A stretch of DNA of 64,000 nt from Sycon ciliatum (GCF_964019385.1 NC_088655.1:12138422-12202421); one strand, 5' to 3'; counted from the first letter of the stretch, positions 50,764-61,139 are shown. Made by a program: numbers and translations. The notes: generated from the letters alone by a model not told the origin.

Positions 50764-50999
50764 AAACGGGCAGTTCTGAAAGCGATAACAACCAGTAAGA
50801 AGACTAGAAATGAAGAGAAAAATAAAATATAAATAATGGTGAAAAAGGAGAAGGACAAAATGTTACGAGTTATGACTAACTGTCCACCAACGTAACCAGA
50901 TCTTATACAGTCAGCGAGTACGACAAAATGGCACAAAACTGACAAGGAGTACTGAGACATTCGGCGACCTGACACCTAGCTCCAACACTTCTCCAAGGC

Positions 51000-51780
51000 G
51001 CAAACCAACAAACTTCCAACTTGGAAGGCTCAGGTTCGGAAAGGTCCAAGAGGGGAAGGAAAGCGCAACGAAGAAGAGCACGAGCTACGCATCACGGCAG
51101 CAAAGAATGCCGAAAGTTACTGGATGATGACGAAACTAGTAGGACTATTGGACATTGTGAGGCAACGGCGGGCTCTCCAGAGTGCTCCAACCTTCTTCGT
51201 GACCTTCTTTACAGCATTGGTAACGTGTTCGTCAAATCGAACGTGCTCGTCTATCGTGATGCCCAGGTACTTTGCATGGGGGACTACCGGTAGCGAGTTT
51301 CCACGGCATTTGACAGTAATGTCTTCGTTGGCTCAAACCTGGTCCGCCAGAGGGTGCCCTAGTCGGCAAGTGCATCAACAGCCTGCTGGAGCGTTGCGAC
51401 TCCATCTGGGATATTGGCTCGGGTCGTGATACACTTATATACCGTGGTGTCATCGGCATATATTTTGCTCGTGTTCAGGATTAGATTCCGTTCCTGGAGG
51501 TGGTTAGCAATCTCGGCTTCGAGCATTATCCGCACACCCCTACGCTCGTACACATAAGCATGTGCCACAGACACTAACGACGTAACGTATCCAGCGATTT
51601 GCACGTGTTGGGTGCGTCCTTCGAGCTAGTCTGCAAACCACTGGAGTGCAGGGCCGTGAAGACCAACTTCGAACAGATCGCGTACGAGAATGTCATGCTT
51701 GACTTTGTCGAAAGCCTTGGACATGTCCAGCAAACACACACCATTGGCTAGTCGCGCGTCCTTTGCATGGAGAATATTCT
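51000..51780 (-). pseudogene. LINE reverse-transcriptase relic
   Basis: On the minus strand LLDMSKAFDKVKHDIL (about 51690-51735) and YADDTTVYK (about 51430-51460) are RT catalytic motifs, with frameshifts between them and deletion of the part around the GVPQGS motif. It differs from the GYPVRRP LINE. No tail recognised. Confidence 0.7.
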
Positions 51781-52380
51781 CCGTCAGGAGTACCAACATA
51801 CGACATTATTTCGTTCGCTAATCTCCGCTACTCGTCGTCTCACCTGGCTTCAGAAGATGTTACGAGAGATAGGAGAGTCTCCAGCAGGCAGCGCATCCAT
51901 CTTCAGGAAGTAGAAAGAGCAAACGGCATGGTCCTTGGTTGAGGTAAATGCTGAACGTTTGATTTGTCCCAACCAAGATTTCAGCACTTGGTTCGTCACG
52001 ATTTTCGCTTTGCCAGCTAACGTCTCCGCACTCCAGCTTTCCCCTGTCGGTGTCACGTCCCAGTACACAACGGAGAGGACTACTAATAAACAGTTCACGG
52101 CACTAACAGCATTGAACACAGTACTTCTTTCACTTCGTGAATACAAGAAGACAACTGAAAAAGACAACTGAAAATGACACAATTCTGCAGTGATCGACCT
52201 TCTCTCTCACGGAGCTAAGCAGAATGTGCGTCATCACCTGTAGTCGCCATGGAAACGGGATCAGGAAATCGGCGATATGGCAAGTTTCCCTTGCCGTACG
52301 CAAGCGAGAGATATACCATCGGAACCGATATCCAATTGTCTTTCATCTGAGCCCTACTTGAAAAATCGATGCACATCCCC
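51781..52380. other. No gene seen
   Basis: ORFs of 70-110 codons on both strands (51850-52182) overlap and show no domain. Confidence 0.35.
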
Positions 52381-52515
52381 TTTAAAGTTTCATGCCATAC
52401 TATTATAGCAATCTTCAGACAACTGATTACAGTGATGCACAGCTAGTATGGTATTTATACAGTAGCATAGGAAGGAAAGTTGTCTGAAGATTGCTATAAT
52501 GGCATGAAACTTTAA
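52381..52515. mobile_element. Small foldback element
   Basis: TTTAAAGTTTCATGCCAT, then TATAGCAATCTTCAGACAACT at 52381-52424, are inverted at 52479-52515. The left arm has a 4-base insertion. Confidence 0.7.
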
Positions 52516-52525
52516 GTTACTACAA

Positions 52526-53221
52526 TCAAAACGGGAGAATGAAATTGAACATGCCCACCACTCTCTCTTTAGTCCTGGTGGCGAGGCTGCGATAAGTCTC
52601 CCCGACATAATATCTATCACCACATTTGCACTCGAGGTGATATAATATGACGTTTCGCTTTGTGCAAACTTCTGAGCCAGACATGCAGGTGACACAAGCA
52701 GCTTTGGGCCGTCCCCGTTCACGGGGCTTGGACGGGTTTACATACCTGCGGCATGGTGGCTTGCTGAGGCCAGATGTGCAAGGCATCGAACTTAGACGGC
52801 AGTTCCTGTAGATCAGCTGGGCATTTATCTTGTACTTACGGAGTAATTTTATGAATTTTGTTGTGGATATATTCGGTGTTGCAATGAGGGTGACACGGTA
52901 TTCATTCTGCACTCTGCCACGACGGGGCCGCATACATGTAGCTCGTCCACGTGCCAAAACTATAACTGACTACGCGTATGGGAACGCAGGATGTTGGTTA
53001 CTTTTTCTTCACTTCCTTTTAAGGGTATCAGCATCTGAAGATAGACGGACGGCACTTAGGAACTCAAAGGAAGCAATTGCTTTCTTTTGCTTGTTGGGAA
53101 CTGATGAGTTGTAGTCTGGTACCAGTCCGCTGTGACATGGCTTGCGGTATAGTTCATAGGACATTGAGCCATCTGGTGAGACATGGACGGTCGTGTGCAT
53201 GAAATTGATTGAGCCAGTCAA
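52526..53221 (-). pseudogene. PLE relic: RT end and GIY-YIG domain
   Basis: Minus-strand ORF 53221-53009 shows the SYELYRKPCHSGLVPDY block that follows the RT core of PLEs. ORF 52957-52526 has a Cys-rich linker (PKAACVTCMSGSEVC), one RGRPK core, and the GIY-YIG features LYHLECKCGDRYYVGETYRS plus the RTKE arginine. The two are offset by a frameshift near 53000. It belongs to a different PLE family from that at 5874-9498. Confidence 0.75.
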
Positions 53222-53449
53222 CTCCGTGGATTGGTGAGTGATTGTATTATTTAGGATTAAAGAAAAAACCTTAGTATAATAAGGGTCTAACCAGGGCTAA
53301 CACCCATACGGTTCCTATGGTCGCAAGACAGGGGCTCTGCCAACCGTGGAGGTTGTAGTAATAATAGGGCACTGTTTCCGAACACAGTGCGTCCTCCGCC
53401 TTGTAACATGCTGTCAACCAAACAACATGGTTTCAACCAAAACAAGCCT
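53222..53449. other. No gene seen
   Basis: Short spacer between the PLE relic and the next DNA element. Confidence 0.3.
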
Positions 53450-53871
53450 TAGGGGGCCGTCCACAAATATCGATGTTTTTTTAGAGAAGATATTCGTTCG
53501 TTTTGGGGGGAGGGGGTTTGGGCCCTGTTCATCTCGTCTTTGAGAAAAAAATATCGAACTCTATCTATGGACGGGCACTGTTCGAACAAATACTTCGAAG
53601 TAGTTTATGACCTACACAAAGTGAAAGTCAACCTCATGAGCATAGCCATGGCAAGGTTGTTCGACCGTGGCAACATAAACCTACATGTACATGTAGGTGT
53701 ATGGTGAAATTAGAGTTGCAGCTGGTCACGTTTCATGAGGAAATTGAACTTCATTAAAAAATATCGATCCTTTGCATAAACATGTGTATGTTCGTTTTGA
53801 GGGGGGAGGGAGGGGAGAAATGAACAAATATCATCTTGAACAAAATATCGATATTTACGGACGGCCCCTTA
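53450..53871. mobile_element. TIR element, AGGGGGCCGTCC ends
   Basis: TTAGGGGGCCGTCCACAAATATCGAT and the complement of TAAGGGGCCGTCCGTAAATATCGAT bound 422 bp, with GGGGGGAGGG near both ends. Related to 19519-20947 in its outer end. No ORF. Confidence 0.7.
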
Positions 53872-54006
53872 GCTAATAATCATTGTCCTTGTCACGTGAT
53901 GAAGTGGGTGAAGGATACATGCATGCGGTCGGCGTACGTTCTATTTTCGTATCATTTGAAGGGTGTCTCAGAGTCAGAGGCTTGGCCTGTGAGGGATCTG
54001 CTAATT

Positions 54007-54062
54007 CCATGGTGAACATGCCATGGTGAACGTGCCATGGTGAAAATGCCATGGTGAAAACG
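54007..54062. repeat. 15-bp tandem repeat
   Basis: CCATGGTGAACATG-type units repeated four times. Confidence 0.8.
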
Positions 54063-54339
54063 AACACACAAATAACACACATACCGGTAGTCTAGTCGCA
54101 TACACACACACGGGCGGTGAAGATCTGTTTAGCTGCAGCAGCGTGAAGTAAGTTCCACGCATCCAGGCAATCTTCAGACGGTGCATTTGCAGGGCGGATG
54201 ATAATGTACCGGTAGTCGGTGGAGGGCAAGCACATTGTTTTGTTCTTCGTTTTTTCTTTTTCTTTTATGTGGTAGCACTGAGCAATGCCACTATGATATT
54301 TTAATGATTATTACAGTGAGGAAACCGGCCACAAAGCCG

Positions 54340-54400
54340 TTAACAAATACATATGAAAAATAGAGTTGTTGTCTCCACGTCGAATATTTAAAAAGTTCTA
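54340..54400 (-). mobile_element. PLE terminal fragment
   Basis: TTGTTGTCTCCACGTCG (54368-54384) is the inverted copy of the left flank of the PLE derivative at 4482-4500. A solitary end. Confidence 0.45.
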
Positions 54401-54741
54401 AAAAGAAATACTAAACACCAATAGCTGCGTCAGAAGCCGCCAGCGCGGCGGGAGGCTCTTGTTGGTCAAGTACATTGTAGGTTCCAGTTCGGAAAAAACT
54501 CAATTCAATGTTCGTTGGATTCTGGAGATAACATCAGATTGCAAATCCGGGATCATCCCGGGTACGCGTGTACTGTCAGCGCCTGCTACAGTAAACCATT
54601 GCCATGTTGATGACTCCCACCCAAATCCACTATTCACGCGATGTTAATTAATTCACAATTCGCGTGACATACGCGTATGACTTGAAGGAGCTGGATTGGC
54701 TACGGTTCAGTAGGCACGGCCCACTATTGTTGCTGCGGACG

Positions 54742-55080
54742 TTATTTTAATGGGCTCACTCGTATTAATCTAGCATCATCCTCCCCATCGTCCATGGCTA
54801 CGTATTGCGACCGCTGTCTCCTTTTGCCTGCAATCATGTCCATGATCCTCATTCTGATAACTCCAACGTAGGACGTTCGGGGCGTTTCTTTAGAAGGAGT
54901 TGGCGAGTTGACCACAAATCCATTAGCAATATCAGCATTGAGCTGTTTCAGTCGTATCCGCTCCAGTTGCCGGGGTGACATCCAGAAATGAGCGGGGCGT
55001 TGTTGCACGCGAATCACTTTCATTTCAATCAAGTGCCGATGATCCTTCGAGAATTGTCTTGCTGGTTCTCTCAGCTGTAT
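54742..55080 (-). CDS. Unknown ORF, possibly 3' end of a gene
   Basis: The minus-strand frame is open from a stop near 55103 to a stop at 54742, about 110 codons. The sequence is charged and non-repetitive (ERIRLKQLNADIANGFVV, RMRIMDMIAGKRRQRSQYV, ending RVSPLK). It is not in a recognised repeat and adjoins a LINE relic upstream. It may be a terminal exon of a host gene or a piece of the LINE 3' region. No domain is recognised. Confidence 0.3.
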   Translation of the reverse strand: MQLREPARQFSKDHRHLIEMKVIRVQQRPAHFWMSPRQLERIRLKQLNADIANGFVVNSPTPSKETPRTSYVGVIRMRIMDMIAGKRRQRSQYVAMDDGEDDARLIRVSPLK

Positions 55081-55294
55081 CCGCTCGCGACGTAACGTTC
55101 AATGAAGCCTCTTCGTCTAAATACACCACGGGTTTCAGATATCCAGATATCGGTAGGCAGGGCGTGGTGATCATGGAATGTAGCAGAGTGGAGCGGAAAC
55201 AGGGACCAGTGTGAGAGAACAGGAGGGAAAAGTGAAGGCGTCGTGCACTCTTAGGTAGAACTATGTTGATATTAGTGTGCGTTTTGGGGTATTG

Positions 55295-56081
55295 AAGTTG
55301 AAGACACCTATGCATCAGTACTTATGGTTGATTCAAATGGTGTGTAAAAACACACCTGGAAATATGGCGGTAAATACACGCTTGTCCTCACACGCTCTCT
55401 AGCCTGCAAAGTTATTCTAGAACAGAGCTCTCCTTCTCACCACCACCACACCAGCAGTTCGCGCCTGGCGCCTAGTCGATGCATGGTTGGTGGTATCCGA
55501 CATAGCAGGCTGGTACATCAGGTAGCGCTTAGCAGATGGCATAGCAACGACATAGCTCGATTCCTTTTCTTGGCTGTCTTCACACGGAGCTTGACTCAGG
55601 AGAATGAAGTTGAAGACACGAAATCCCCAATGGAGCAGGACTTATGGTTGATTCAAATGGTGGTAAAGACACACCTGGGCAGGGCAGGCGTGTATTTACC
55701 GCCATATTTCCAGGTGTGTATTTTACCACCATTTCAATCAACCACAAGTACAGCTGCATTGGTGTCTTCAACTTCATTCTCCCTAGTCAAACTCCATATG
55801 AAGACAGCCAAGAAGAAGATTTCCTGATGAGTCCAGTGGGGACAAAACGTACTTGTATGTCGCAATCGAGCTATGCCGTTGCTGTTCCATCTGCTATGCG
55901 CTACCTGATGTACCAGCCTGCTATGTCGGATACCACCAACCATGCATCGACTAGGCGCCAGGCGCGAACTGCTGCTGCTGGTGGTGAGAAGGAGAGCTCT
56001 GTGCCAGAATAACTTTGCAGCCTAGAGAGTGTGTGAGGGCAAGCGTGTATTTACCGCCATATTGCCTGGTGTGTTTTTTTA
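55295..56081. mobile_element. Ribozyme-bearing repeat with 15-bp duplication
   Basis: Flanked by the 15-bp direct repeat CGTTTTGGGGTATTG (55280-55294, 56082-56096). Inside, a unit that starts AAGTTGAAGACACC occurs at 55295 and again in direct order at 55607 (period about 312 bp), and then an inverted copy of most of it fills 55690-56081. The inverted copy carries the hammerhead at 55818; the left copy lacks exactly that 50-bp segment. Direct plus inverted units and a long duplication fit retrotransposition of a PLE-like or retrozyme-like RNA. Confidence 0.7.
55818..55867 (+). ncRNA. Hammerhead ribozyme with G12A change
   Basis: Stem I GATTTC/GCAATC (five of six pairs), core CTGATGA 55824-55830, stem II GTCC/GGAC with loop AGTGG, AAAA (55844-55847) where GAAA is expected, stem III ACGTAC-TT-GTATGT (six pairs, one G-T), C55861 as cleavage base. 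Structure is complete; the missing catalytic G12 predicts loss of activity. Confidence 0.7.
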
Positions 56082-56625
56082 CGTTTTGGGGTATTGGCGT
56101 GTGAAACGGTAAAACAGTTTGAGGCAATGTATGTGCCGCCGCCACGCAAGACTTTCCCATTCAGCAGCTTCAAACACGTTCTCCATGCTATGAGGAATGG
56201 CCGCTTTCCGACAATGTAAATACTGCCTGGCCACGGGTGCTTGCAATCGTTCCAAGGTGTCAATATTTCCTGGGGTGAGTTTGTTGTTCCACGGAGGTGA
56301 AGCATACTCGTTGGAGGGACGGACGTATCCTTTGTAGAGGCGGGCAATGAGAGCAGGGCTAGGGATCAGATTGGGTGACATAATAGGATAGCAGAACAAC
56401 GGGACGACGAAATATGGCGGTGACAGTATTGAAGTGGACCTGGAAAGAAAGGTCGGGACCCAAGATGATTCTTAGATGGCGGTGGGTAGTCGAGGGACGT
56501 AGGTCTGCAGCATCCACACGCAGGGCAGGATTCTGGACGGGGTCAAGTTTTCCGAATACAACACGAACGGATTTAGCTGCATTAAGCCTGACACCAAAAT
56601 GAATGTTAACTGTCTTGTCACACAC

Positions 56626-57069
56626 AACTGGTTTGGCCCGTCATCCGCCCCACCCCCCCCCCCCACCCCTTTAACTCGTCGATCACAGCATAAATGCTAT
56701 GCAGTCGCAACATTTTTGCTTTTTATTCTCATCACCTCGGCCACACTCTTCACGCTACCTTGGTTTGTTCGGTAGTCTGTGACCATTGAGATAGTCGTAC
56801 TACAGTAGTTCATTCTGACTCAAAAAGTTTGGGAATTATAGCCATGACCCAGAGTCAGAGGCCTCTTTTACGGGCAAATTAACACACTGGTTTAAAATGC
56901 AATAAATCATACACTGGAGAAGAAATCAGAAAAAATCCCGCCATGACCCAGAGTCGCTTTTCCTTGTATTTGTACAAAACAACCTCAAACCTGCAGACGT
57001 GTGGATGTACTGAACCTCCGAACAGCTAACTGATTGTATTTTGTCTTTCGTATTTGAATTTACTTGTGT
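56626..57069. other. No gene; C run and duplicated motif
   Basis: C12 run near 56647. CATGACCCAGAGTC occurs at 56844 and 56942 with related flanks, a degenerate direct repeat of about 98 bp. Confidence 0.4.
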
Positions 57070-57121
57070 GTTTCGACCAGGGAGTCGTCAAATAGGTATT
57101 TTACGACTCCCTGGTTTCGAC
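57070..57121. mobile_element. 36-bp palindrome with 8-bp duplication (hAT micro-element)
   Basis: CAGGGAGTCGT and its complement bound 36 bp (57078-57113). GTTTCGAC flanks both sides (57070-57077, 57114-57121). Eight-bp duplication and CAGGG ends point to hAT. Too short for anything but the ends. Confidence 0.75.
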
Positions 57122-57142
57122 CTGAGTAGCAGGTCTCATCAG
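57115..57142 (-). ncRNA. Hammerhead core, incomplete
   Basis: On the minus strand CTGATGA (57142-57136), stem II GACCTG-CTACT-CAGGTC (six pairs) and GAAA are perfect. Stem I and the true stem III are not found; the palindromic micro-element inserted right after GAAAC. A decayed copy or only a resemblance. Confidence 0.4.
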
Positions 57143-57146
57143 CGTA

Positions 57147-57637
57147 CAGTAAAACCTGTGACTAACGACCACCCCTTGTATTGTATTGTATTGTATTGTA
57201 TTGTATTGTATTTATTTAAAAGGATTCTCCAAAAGCAAATGGATGCTTATCACGGAAGTCTCCCACATAAATATCGCAAGAAAAATGGGGAAATGGGGGA
57301 GAGGAGAGTGGAAGATGAAGCATGGGAAGAAGGGAAACAAGTACCTAAATATCGAGGTATAAAAGCAGGAAAGAAATCGACGAGGGAAGAAATCACCTCT
57401 GCAGATAATAGCGGGACATTTAGATGAAAAACACCCAGCAAGGATTAATTTCAAGGAAAATTTTTTTCTCAAACCTTGGGGCCAGGGAAAGCGGTCTTTA
57501 GTGGCAGGTGGTCCTTAGTTAAAGGTTTGCACCGCACAACCATTATAATGAATGTGAGACCGTCTGTACCTGGCGAAGTGGTCTGTAGTACTAGGCTGGT
57601 CGCTAGTCACGGTGGTCTTCACTTACAGGTTCTACTG
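57147..57637. mobile_element. TA-target MITE, family A (copy 3), interrupted
   Basis: Ends CAGTAAAACCTG and CAGGTTCTACTG, flanked by TA (57145-57146, 57638-57639). The interior matches 33083-33270 closely, except for a 295-bp insertion at 57179-57473. Confidence 0.8.
57179..57473 (-). mobile_element. Short retroelement with (CAATA)n tail
   Basis: Inserted in the family A MITE with a 5-bp duplication CCTTG (57174-57178, 57474-57478). On the minus strand it ends in GAGAATCCTTTTAAATAAATA followed by (CAATA)n, as a LINE/SINE 3' end would. The plus-strand ORF here (57041-57427) is an artefact of the two. Confidence 0.65.
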
Positions 57638-57659
57638 TACATTATTGTGTGGGCTCCCC

Positions 57660-58320
57660 GTGCTAGTACATGCCTCCCAACCAACCGGATTTGGGCGGGA
57701 CCGTCCCGAAATCGAGAGTAGTAGTAGTAGGTGCCCAAAAGAGCAATTATCGCACGCCTCAAAGCTACATTTTCATCGTTTGACTTCTCCACACGCACAT
57801 CTAGAAAGGACAAGGTGTTATTCTGTTCATGCTCAACCGTGAATTTCAGAGAGGGATGTAAGTTATTCAATCGGTCCAAGAAGGCGTCACACTGTTGTAC
57901 TGAATCAAAATAATGTGAACGAGTCGTCGACAAAACGAACGTAAAACTCCGGCCACAGTGACTGGTCCATAAGAGATTCGCAGTAGCCAACAAATATATT
58001 TGCCAACACTGGACCTAATGGTGATCCCATGGCTACCCCATCCACCTGCCTATACATCACGTTATCAAATGAAAACTCAACGCCCGTAGTAACAAGAGAC
58101 ATCAGTGTACGGAAGGAGGATTCAGGCAGCCATGGCGTGTCAACAGAGTTATTGTGATAGAGAACATCCGCACAAATATCTATGGTCTGTTCGAACGGTA
58201 CATTCGTGAACAAACTGACTACATCAAATGAGCACATGTGCGCTGTAGCGGGAATCTGGCGAGTGCGGATGAGGTCTACAAACTGGAAGCTATCCTTGAC
58301 AATGTTCTTACAGTAATAAT
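57660..58320 (-). pseudogene. PLE reverse-transcriptase fragment
   Basis: Minus-strand ORFs 58450-57905 and 57993-57619 together show PLE RT motifs: DSFQFVDLIRT, CSFDVVSLFTNVPFEQTI, DGVAMGSPLGPVLANIFVGY, YVRFVDDSFTLF (catalytic DD) and NTLSFLDVRV. A frameshift near 57905 separates them. N-terminus, YRKP block and GIY-YIG are lost. A (GTA)n stretch at 57717 marks the 3' break. Confidence 0.8.
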
Positions 58321-58394
58321 CTTGCACAGCTCCAAGCATCAGCAGCATTCTTTGGATTTTTAACCTTTGTTTTTCCCTTGATCTCTTTAGTTCC

Positions 58395-58440
58395 GTATTT
58401 ACACTGATGATCGGAACGTGAAAATCGATTTTGGAAACAC
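58395..58440 (+). ncRNA. Hammerhead ribozyme, PLE type (copy b)
   Basis: Stem I GTATTTACA/TGGAAACAC (seven of nine pairs), core CTGATGA 58404-58410, TCG-GAA-CGT with two pairs in stem II, GAAA 58420-58423, palindromic stem III AATCGATT (58423-58430), T58431 as cleavage base. It faces away from the neighbouring RT (minus strand), as the left-arm motif does in the PLE at 5874-9498. Confidence 0.7.
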
Positions 58441-58740
58441 ACAAAACCAAACCTTGAACAAATTGTCATGTTGCGTGGTGATGTCTGCGGCATTCATACT
58501 TTTCATAGCTATTATCACAACATTCTTCACTGTAGTTTCAGTGAGACGTGCTAAGCAAGGAAAATGTCTTATCAGAGTACGCACTAAACGAGTTGCCCTG
58601 CTATGGTTCATTTGAACGTGAATACGCTCTTGTCGGGAGGAGAAAGTGTGAGGCCGCCGTTGCCCATAGCGACTGTTGAACTCGGAGTGGGTCCGTACTG
58701 CAGGCCAGAGTACATGGGTTTCAGGTACCTGTACTGTTGC
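58441..58740. mobile_element. PLE end and spacer
   Basis: GTCATGTTGCGTGGTGATGTCTGCGGC at 58466-58492 is the PLE end block found at 34365-34405. The rest has no gene. Confidence 0.5.
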
Positions 58741-59218
58741 TCGCGAGGGGAGGATTGATTTGATTGATTGATTTTATTTGGATTCGCGAGACCAAACGAG
58801 CAGGAATGCTCAATAACAGGGTAGCGAATGGTTGAGTTGTGCTATGTGACAATGTAGTGACAATGTAGTGTGTGCGTGGGGTGGGTAGGGGGGGGGGGGC
58901 TGCGGAGGCCCAGGCAGGAGAGTCCCGACGGCACACTCAACGTGTCCCAAGCAACAATCGACGTCGCTGATCCTGCTATCCCGGACCTGCCACCCCATCC
59001 TCCCCTCTGCCAACCTGCACTGCATACCGCCGGTTCTGCAGGGCCGTCTGGGATGGACGCAGTCGGCTGGAGATGTACATGTATGTGCACAGCCGTTGGG
59101 GACATTTCAGACGACCTAGTTATTTCTTTTATTAGTATTAGTATTTTCTTTGCCTTCGCTTTCTTGTTATTGGGCAACTTGCCCGTTAGAATCTGCGAAG
59201 TAAAATAAACAACAACAA
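58741..59218. mobile_element. Two retroelement 3' tails
   Basis: (GATT)n at 58756-58777 begins a minus-strand tail. ATTGGGCAACTTGCCC...GAAGTAAAATAAACAACAACAA at 59168-59218 ends a plus-strand one related to 3240-3296. A run of about 10 G lies at 58889. No protein part recognised. Confidence 0.45.
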
Positions 59219-59235
59219 GAACCTCTGTGATGCTC

Positions 59236-61050
59236 TGGCTAGGCGTGCCGGGCGAATTGCCACTCAGTACATCAACCCAGCATCGATCGAAGCCTACACG
59301 GCATGCCGGCTTATCCCCCTAGCTAAGAAACGTGTGTGCGCCCAATAGGCATCGGCGAAACCGTTGCTAAGCAGCTTGTGTACGCAGAGCCAAGAGTCAG
59401 GTTCGCTCTGCGGCCAGAAAGGAATTGGAGATTGCTGCCGATACGTTCCGCACCGGACACAGCGAACTCGATCTCGCTATCAGTCTGGCAGAGGAGAAAG
59501 GAGCATCAAGCTGGCTCATCTGCCGATCCATTGCTCGACAGGGCTTCGCTTTGTTGAAGGGGGAATTCCGGGCTGGCCTCTGCCTCCGACACGGTTGAAC
59601 CCCTTCTCGCCTGCCCACCACCTGTATTTGCGAGACGGCATTCAGCATTCCTTACCATCCATCGTGCCAGTGACTCAATTCCGGTGAATGCATGAGTTCT
59701 GTGCTATACCACTGTCATCACCCCGTCACCCACATGATAAGTATCTTGGTCTACACATCGATGCGCATCTGGCCTTTCGATCCCATATCTCCCACCTCCG
59801 TGATGACATTAATATGAAGCTAGGTGCTTTTAGGCAAGACAGAGACAACCTGGACAGTAAGGCTCGCCGAGCTTTCTATCTCGGAGTTATACAGAGCAAA
59901 TAAGAGTACGCCAGCACATCATAATTATTCATTACACGCTGCAGAATACGATAAGCTTCTAGGACTGAATCGTTGAGACGTTCGTATTGTATTGGCCTAC
60001 TCTTCCCGTGCTGACGTTGAGCCCATTTTGCGTTGTCACAACCTCCACCCACTCAGCCTACGCCTCACTCTTTTAAGCTATTTATTTTTACTTTCCGGTG
60101 CATCAGGTCCCTTGGCAGTCCCCTCATCTCCCAAATCTTCACGACCTGAAATGATGCTACCCACACTGCCTCCCAAACCACAGCCCAAACATCCTGTAGT
60201 CTCTTTCTCTCCCCATTCATGTCCCGTCCAGGCCTCTACAGTCTCTCATTTCTTGGTGCTGACCGCTTTAATGCACTACCCGCTATCATACGATGGCAGC
60301 GTAACTTGCCTGCTTTTCGCGCTAGCTGCTTACAATTTCTCCTTGGGCGCCCTGCAAGAAGGCCATAGGCCTGTTGGGTATACGCAAGTAAAATAATAAA
60401 TACTACTACTGAAGTACTACTGCTAGTGCTCACGCCTTGTCCTGTCCCTTTAGTGGGTTCTCCTCGATCCGCCACAACGAAGTGCACGACATCCTGGCAA
60501 GCTCACTGAAGGGCGTCGCCCATAACGTCGCAGTGGAGCCAGATCTCCAACCCCTGACTGGGGAGCAGTTCCAGCTCCGGTCAGCATCAACCAAGGATCA
60601 AGCTCATTTGGATGTGGTGGCCAGTGGAGTTTGGGGGGGGGGGGGGGTTCGAGCGCACTTTTATTGACGTACAGGTGTTCAAACCTTCTGCGTCTTCGAA
60701 CCGCACCTCCTCTCTCTCCGCCTGCTGCCGGCGCGGCGAACCAGAGAAACGACGTCGGTATGATCTGAGAGTCCGGGAAGTGGAGCGGTCCACTTTTCTC
60801 CCCCTTGTCCTATCTTCCACCGGATGATGCGGCAAGGGTGCTGCTGCACTGGTGCGCCGGCAGTCGCTGCGTGGGGGGGGGGGGAGGCGTATTCCATGCT
60901 GGTTGCACATCTTCGCTGCAGGCTGGCTTTCGCCCGGTTGCGTTCAAGTGTTATGTGTCTGCGTGGGACTCGACGAGTTTGGCAGCCTCCAATGGATGGC
61001 TGTGCCTCCCTGGCTGTCGTGGAGGCTAAGGTGGCCCTTTGATCCTTGAC
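59236..61050 (+). pseudogene. Retroelement relic with RHN-type C-terminus, split
   Basis: 59236-59646 encodes INPASIEAYTACRLIPLAKK and APIGIGETVAK (the RPIG-x-GE RT motif) and then, after frameshifts, GASSWLICRSIARQGFALLK and EFRAGLCLRHG. 60427-61050 resumes with HALSCP, SIRHNEVHDILASSLKGVAH and VAVEPDLQPLTGEQFQL. These blocks, in this order, are the C-terminal half of a widespread invertebrate RT family. The catalytic YxDD part is missing. Confidence 0.65.
59647..60426 (+). mobile_element. LINE 3' fragment nested in the relic
   Basis: Encodes HDKYLGLHIDAHLAFRSHIS, SKARRAFYLGVIQSK, and after frameshifts ADRFNALPAIIRWQRNLPAF and an end LLGRPARRP, then the tail AAAATAATAAATACTACTAC. It is a cousin of the GYPVRRP LINE and lies between the two parts of the older element. 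Confidence 0.7.
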
Positions 61051-61139
61051 CCGTGGTTGTGACTTGAGCTCAATAAGAGCTTCTATAGCTCTCTGATCTG
61101 TTTTTTAAAAAGGTTTTTTTGTGTGTGATTATTTACCCG
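61051..61139. other. Short spacer
   Basis: No feature recognised. Confidence 0.3.

Larger units (their letters stand above)
55190..56625 (-). pseudogene. LINE RT C-terminal relic, split by insertion
   Basis: On the minus strand, 56625-56082 encodes a LINE C-terminus (RLNAAKSVRVVFGK, THRHLRIILGPDLSFQVHFN, then YKGYVRPSNEYASPPWN and LKLFYRFTRQYPKT). The frame resumes at 55294 (QYPKTHTNINIVLPKSARRL). The two pieces are separated by the foldback 55295-56081. It has internal frameshifts. Confidence 0.75.

Noticed and set aside
55025-55315. Separate minus-strand gene
   Set aside because: Its start (QYPKTHTNIN) is the continuation of the LINE relic interrupted by the ribozyme repeat.
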